9,868 nt of DNA, taken from DASTRU01 sp035761045. Its GTDB lineage: Bacteria > Pseudomonadota > Gammaproteobacteria > Burkholderiales > Burkholderiaceae_E. Shown one piece after another: positions 6,672-9,868 of this stretch. Within the stretch, counting starts at the first letter, position 1, and each line of letters opens with the position of its first letter. Both the position numbers and the translations under genes were made by a program. The notes under the pieces are model-generated. The model did no database searches, was not told where the DNA came from, and was given only the letters and a program-made list of their open reading frames with translations. The DNA lies in assembly GCA_035761045.1 (NCBI GenBank), contig DASTRU010000217.1:1-9868 (forward strand), written 5' to 3'.

Positions 6672-7538
6672 TCAATATTCCCGCGCGACCGACGTGAGCT
6701 CCAAATGCACATGCTCATTAAGCGAGCGAAAACCTACGCGGCGATACACCGCAGACGACGTGGGATTCGCCGTGTCGGTGAACAAGCTAATCACTCGCCC
6801 GCCTCGGACGCGTTCTTCCATGCATATGTGGGCCACCAGCGCTTGCGCGTAGCCACGCCGACGGAACGTGGGCGGCGTGTAGACGGGACCGATGCGAGCG
6901 CCATGCGGCGCGATGCGCACGATGCCCGCGTAACAAACTGGCTCATCACGCTCGTCAAGCCACATACGTACTTCGTCGGCGACGATGCGATTGCGTATTA
7001 AACGACGCGGATCATCGCCATCGCGCGCTAGTACACGCGCCTCGTGCATGAACATTCTTTGCCAAACGGTCAGGACTTCGAGATTCGCCAATCGAGCGTG
7101 AATGAATCGACCGCGCGCGTCTCCCGCGATTGGCAAACCCGTTAGTTCAAACAACAACAAGCGCATGTGCTCACGCGCCGTGCAGGGCAACCCTGCCGCA
7201 AACGCGAGCGCGGCGTCGCGCGGACCCACGACGGTGCGTAACGCCGAACCATCGGGCCATGAACGTGCGATCTCGGTGAGTGCTTGAGCATCGTCTCCGC
7301 AGGGAAAAATATTTACTTGCGATTGCAATGCGAGAGCCGTGATTTCTCCGTCGCGGCGTGCGATGACCAATCGTGCCGTGGGTCGGGATGGTCCGATTGC
7401 CCAGCCTCGCGTGGCGTGCGCGGCGACCTGATTGAGCGCGTTGATCGCGACCGTATGGTTGGCTTCGTCGCGCGTCATCCATGCGATGGCGGCATGGATC
7501 ATTTGCAGTGGATCGTCGATCGTTTCGATCGCGAGCAC
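6672..7538 (-). CDS. GNAT-family N-acetyltransferase
   Basis: A 288-residue predicted acetyltransferase of unknown substrate. The C-terminal part (about 185-275) has the GNAT acetyl-CoA signature. It shows a beta strand GARIGPVYTPP, the pyrophosphate-binding loop RRRGYA at 226-231 (the R-x-x-G-x-A pattern) and the later motif ANPTSSAVYRRVGF at 257-270. The N-terminal half has no motif I recognise, though proteins of this size can be degenerate tandem GNAT domains. The frame stays open far upstream but would overlap ubiX. I prefer the GTG at 7538, since the ubiX stop lies 11 nt before it and forms part of an AAGGA eight bases upstream, which suggests coupled translation. An ATG at 7502 is the alternative start. 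It is the last gene of the likely symporter-grxD-ubiX-GNAT unit and is convergent with the tRNA gene. Confidence 0.85.
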   Translation of the reverse strand: MLAIETIDDPLQMIHAAIAWMTRDEANHTVAINALNQVAAHATRGWAIGPSRPTARLVIARRDGEITALALQSQVNIFPCGDDAQALTEIARSWPDGSALRTVVGPRDAALAFAAGLPCTAREHMRLLLFELTGLPIAGDARGRFIHARLANLEVLTVWQRMFMHEARVLARDGDDPRRLIRNRIVADEVRMWLDERDEPVCYAGIVRIAPHGARIGPVYTPPTFRRRGYAQALVAHICMEERVRGGRVISLFTDTANPTSSAVYRRVGFRSLNEHVHLELTSVAREY

Positions 7539-7549
7539 GCGCCGTGTCC

Positions 7550-8167
7550 TTAGTCTTGCGCGGGCAGACCGATGCGTCCGGCCCATTCGCGGCCAAGCGT
7601 ATGGTCGACCTCGAGCAAATCGAGCACACGACCCACGGTGTGGTCGACCATCTCGGCCAATGTTTGCGGGCGTTGATAAAACCCCGGCAGCGGCGGAAAC
7701 ACGATGCCGCCCATCAAGGTGACGGCTTCCATGTTGCGGATGTGCGCGAGGTTGAACGGCGTTTCGCGCACCATGAGCACCACGCGGCGGCGCTCTTTCA
7801 AGCACACGTCGGCGGCGCGCGTCACTAAGTTATCGGCTAAACCGTGGGCGATGCTCGCGAGTGTCTTCATCGAACATGGCGCGATCACCATGCCGTCGGT
7901 GCGAAACGAGCCGGACGCGATGCTCGCGCCAACATCGCGCACGTTATGCGCGACGTCGGCCAGTGCTTCGACATCGGGCCGCGCGAGATCCAACTCCTGC
8001 TTCACGTTAAGCACGCCGGCCGGCGTAAGCAGAAGGTGCGTCTCGACATCCGCTTGCTCGCGCAACACCTCGAGCAAACGCACGCCGTACACCGCGCCCG
8101 TGGCACCAGTAATCGCGACGACGATGCGGCGTCGGCGTGAACGCGCGGCCGCGAGCGATGTGCTCAA
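7550..8167 (-). CDS. ubiX: flavin prenyltransferase UbiX
   Basis: A 205-residue enzyme that joins dimethylallyl phosphate to FMN, making the prenylated flavin cofactor used by UbiD in ubiquinone synthesis and by related decarboxylases. The Rossmann-like flavoprotein fold begins IVVAITGATGAVYG (15-28). The FMN-contacting stretch SGSFRTDGMVIAPCSMKTL and the prenyl-site phrase VRETPFNLAHIRNM are present. By eye alignment to Pseudomonas UbiX, Arg117, Lys124, Glu135, Tyr164, Arg180 and Trp195 match the known active-site residues Arg122, Lys129, Glu140, Tyr169, Arg185 and Trp200. The residue matching Ser15 is Thr23. The only usable start is the TTG at 8167, which overlaps the grxD stop as TTGA, because no ATG, GTG or TTG occurs in frame before the conserved domain. 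No ubiD is in view. Confidence 0.95.
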   Translation of the reverse strand: MSTSLAAARSRRRRIVVAITGATGAVYGVRLLEVLREQADVETHLLLTPAGVLNVKQELDLARPDVEALADVAHNVRDVGASIASGSFRTDGMVIAPCSMKTLASIAHGLADNLVTRAADVCLKERRRVVLMVRETPFNLAHIRNMEAVTLMGGIVFPPLPGFYQRPQTLAEMVDHTVGRVLDLLEVDHTLGREWAGRIGLPAQD

Positions 8168-8493
8168 CCTTGCGCGGGCGCGTCGGTTTGCTTGAGCAGC
8201 GCCTGAAGTTCGCCCGATTCAAACATCTCGCCCATGATGTCGGAGCCGCCGACGAACTCGCCGTTCACGTACAACTGCGGAATCGTGGGCCAGTTCGCGT
8301 AGTCCTTGATGCCTTGGCGAATTTCGGGATCGTCAAGCACATTGACCGTCACCACGTCGGCCGCGCCGGCGGCTTTGAGCAACGCGATCGCGCGGCCCGA
8401 GAAACCGCACATCGGAAATTGCGCGCTGCCCTTCATGAACAGCACCACGCGGTTTTCCGTCACCGTTTTTTGGATGAACTCTTTGGCGTCCAT
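8164..8493 (-). CDS. grxD: monothiol glutaredoxin Grx4 (CGFS type)
   Basis: A 109-residue class II glutaredoxin. Members of this group bind a shared [2Fe-2S] cluster with glutathione and act in Fe-S cluster transfer and iron homeostasis, often with BolA, more than as thiol reductases. The monothiol active site CGFS is at residues 29-32, preceded by the family phrase VVLFMKGSAQFPMCGFS. The glutathione-binding WPTIPQLYVNGEFVGGSDI (about 68-86) contains the cis-proline loop TIP and the GG-S-D signature. Length is typical. The ATG at 8493 has a strong AAGGAG six bases upstream. Its stop overlaps the ubiX start, and the symporter gene ends 31 nt upstream, so it sits in the middle of a compact unit. 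Confidence 0.97.
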   Translation of the reverse strand: MDAKEFIQKTVTENRVVLFMKGSAQFPMCGFSGRAIALLKAAGAADVVTVNVLDDPEIRQGIKDYANWPTIPQLYVNGEFVGGSDIMGEMFESGELQALLKQTDAPAQG

Positions 8494-8524
8494 GCCTTAC
8501 TCCTTCGCATCGTTATCCCACCGA

Positions 8525-9868
8525 TCATAGTGGGTTGGTCACCGAGCTGGTTTGACGGCTCGGCCAATAACTGCCCGCGACCATGCCGACGGCGCTCGCG
8601 AGCACGCCAGCCAATTGCGGCGGCATGGCGGCATCGGGCGCGACGATCAGCATGCCGATCCAGACGATCAAGCCTGCAAACATCGACAACATGCCACCAA
8701 GCGCGTTCGCGCGCTTCCAATACACGCCGGCCACCAAGGGCACGAAGGCGGATACCAAGGTGACTTGGTAAGCGTTTTCGACCATCTTGAAAATCGACGC
8801 TTCGGTGTTGAGCGCGTAGACGAGCACCAAGGCGGTGAAGCCGAGCACCACCGAGCGCATCAAGCGCAGGAATTTGCGGTCGTCCATGGCAGGAAACATC
8901 GGCTTAAGAATGTTTTCCGCGAAGGTGATCGACGGCGCGAGCAAGGTCGCGCTCGCGCAGCTTTTGATCGCCGACAACAACGCGCCAAAGAACATGATCT
9001 GCGCGAAGACTGGCGCGTGGTTGATGATGAGCTTGGGCAAGATGAGCTGCGAATCTTGTTCCAAGTACTTCGCGACCAACGGCGCGTCGATCAAGGTTGC
9101 CGAGTAGGCGAGAAACATTGGCACGAAGGCAAAGCCGAAATACAGCACGCCGCCGAGCACCGACGCCCACATCGCGATCTTCGCGGTCTTCGACGACATC
9201 ACGCGTTGAAAGACGTCTTGCTGCGGAATCGAGCCGAACATCATGGTGATCCACGCGGCGAAGAACCCGAGGATCGCGGTGACGTTCATTTCGGGCCAGA
9301 ACTCGAACTTGCCCGATTCGGCCGCGTGTTGAATGACGGTGGTCACGCCGCCCGCGCGGTCGGAGATATCCCAACCGATGTACAACATGCCAATCACGAT
9401 GACGACCATTTGCACTAAGTCGGTGATCGCCACCGACACCATGCCGCCGAACAGCGTGTAGACAAGCACGCTGGCCGCGCCGAGCAACATGCCGAGCTGA
9501 GTCGAGATCGCGTCGTTGGAGACAACGTTGAACACCAAGCCAAGCGCCTTGATTTGCGCGCCCACCCAGCCGAGATACGACACCACGATGGCAAGACTCG
9601 TCACGACTTCGACGGTGCGGTTGTAGCGGCCGCGGTAATAGTCGCCAATCGTCAACAGCTTTTGCCGATACAGCGGCACCGCGAAGAACAAGCCGACGAG
9701 GATCAAGCACAACGACGATCCAAAGGGATCGGCGATCACGCCTCTTAGGTTTTCTTTAAGAAAGGTGGCGGGAATGCCCAACACGGTTTCCGAGCCAAAC
9801 CAGGTCGCGAACACGGTGGCCGTCACCACGTAGAACGGCATCGCGCGACCGGCGACCGCGAAGTCGGC
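8525..9868 (-). CDS. sodium:solute symporter (SSS/SLC5 family), 5' end outside window
   Basis: The C-terminal 447 residues of a sodium-coupled transporter of the LeuT-fold SSS family (PutP, PanF, SGLT relatives). The frame is open from the window edge and begins ADFAVAGRAMPFY, which matches the usual DF-x-x-AGR-x-x-P opening before the first core helix. The methionine at 9841 is therefore internal. About a dozen hydrophobic helices follow, with family motifs ATWFGSETVLG, LTIGDYYRGRYNRTVEV, VYTLFGGMVSVAITDLVQM and SIPQQDVFQRVMSSK. The helix that carries the Na2 sodium site in PutP reads LLSAIKSCASATLLAPS, with Ser at 8960-8962 and Cys at 8957-8959 in the positions of PutP Ser340 and Thr341. 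The substrate cannot be told from sequence. Proline, pantothenate and carboxylates are all possible. The stop is 31 nt before grxD, suggesting cotranscription. Confidence 0.93.
   Translation of the reverse strand, partial: ADFAVAGRAMPFYVVTATVFATWFGSETVLGIPATFLKENLRGVIADPFGSSLCLILVGLFFAVPLYRQKLLTIGDYYRGRYNRTVEVVTSLAIVVSYLGWVGAQIKALGLVFNVVSNDAISTQLGMLLGAASVLVYTLFGGMVSVAITDLVQMVVIVIGMLYIGWDISDRAGGVTTVIQHAAESGKFEFWPEMNVTAILGFFAAWITMMFGSIPQQDVFQRVMSSKTAKIAMWASVLGGVLYFGFAFVPMFLAYSATLIDAPLVAKYLEQDSQLILPKLIINHAPVFAQIMFFGALLSAIKSCASATLLAPSITFAENILKPMFPAMDDRKFLRLMRSVVLGFTALVLVYALNTEASIFKMVENAYQVTLVSAFVPLVAGVYWKRANALGGMLSMFAGLIVWIGMLIVAPDAAMPPQLAGVLASAVGMVAGSYWPSRQTSSVTNPL

Noticed and set aside
7539..7805. 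Upstream extension of the acetyltransferase frame by about 89 codons
   Set aside because: It lies over the ubiX coding sequence, whose protein is clearly conserved to its end. The extension is Arg-rich and has no domain features, while a GTG with a good ribosome binding site starts just after the ubiX stop.
8552..9418. Long plus-strand open frame (288 codons) opposite the symporter gene
   Set aside because: It is antisense to a clear SSS-family gene. Its product is rich in His, Arg, Asp and Gln with no hydrophobic core or known motif, as expected for a GC-rich shadow frame.
1..9868. Search for CRISPR arrays, insertion sequences, toxin-antitoxin pairs, phage genes or a novel defence system
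   Set aside because: No repeat-spacer pattern, transposase, terminal repeats or anti-phage domain was seen. Almost all of the sequence is accounted for by recognisable housekeeping genes.

Overview
The window looks like an ordinary housekeeping stretch of a betaproteobacterial chromosome, moderately GC-rich by eye. The assignment rests on three things. The cytochrome b has a PVWY Qo motif. SspA is of the CPFS-containing type I associate with Neisseria and Burkholderia. The order protease - mscL - petABC - sspA - sspB is one I recall from that class. No genus can be named from the sequence alone.

Layout. Positions 1-186 (minus) hold the first 62 codons of rpsL (ribosomal protein S12), cut by the window edge and driven by a near-consensus sigma70 promoter at 374-403. 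Next, also on the minus strand, are a membrane-anchored DegS/AlgW-type serine protease (442-1608) and the mechanosensitive channel gene mscL (1684-2112). A 214-bp gap separates these from a plus-strand block: petA, petB and petC (2327-5322), which encode the complete three-subunit cytochrome bc1 complex, followed by sspA and sspB (5411-6534). A hairpin with an unusual tandem-dyad structure lies between petC and sspA. A tRNA-Thr(TGT) gene follows at 6560-6635.

From 6672 to the right edge everything is on the minus strand. In transcription order it holds a sodium:solute symporter with its 5' end outside the window, the CGFS monothiol glutaredoxin gene grxD, the flavin prenyltransferase gene ubiX, and a GNAT-family acetyltransferase. 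These four are packed with gaps of 31 nt, an overlap (TTGA), and 11 nt, so they are probably one transcription unit.

How the genes work together. PetABC passes electrons from ubiquinol to cytochrome c. UbiX makes the prenylated flavin needed for ubiquinone synthesis, and GrxD handles Fe-S clusters of the kind found in the Rieske protein, so the two halves are linked through respiration. SspA and SspB are a stress and proteolysis pair, with SspB delivering tagged substrates to ClpXP. The DegS-like protease and MscL both serve the cell envelope.

I found no mobile element, CRISPR array, toxin-antitoxin pair or defence cluster, and no sign of an undescribed multi-gene system. The best leads for a second look are the tandem AGGTSACCT dyads before sspA, the rpsL leader, an extended cytochrome c1 loop, and a few residue-level substitutions.
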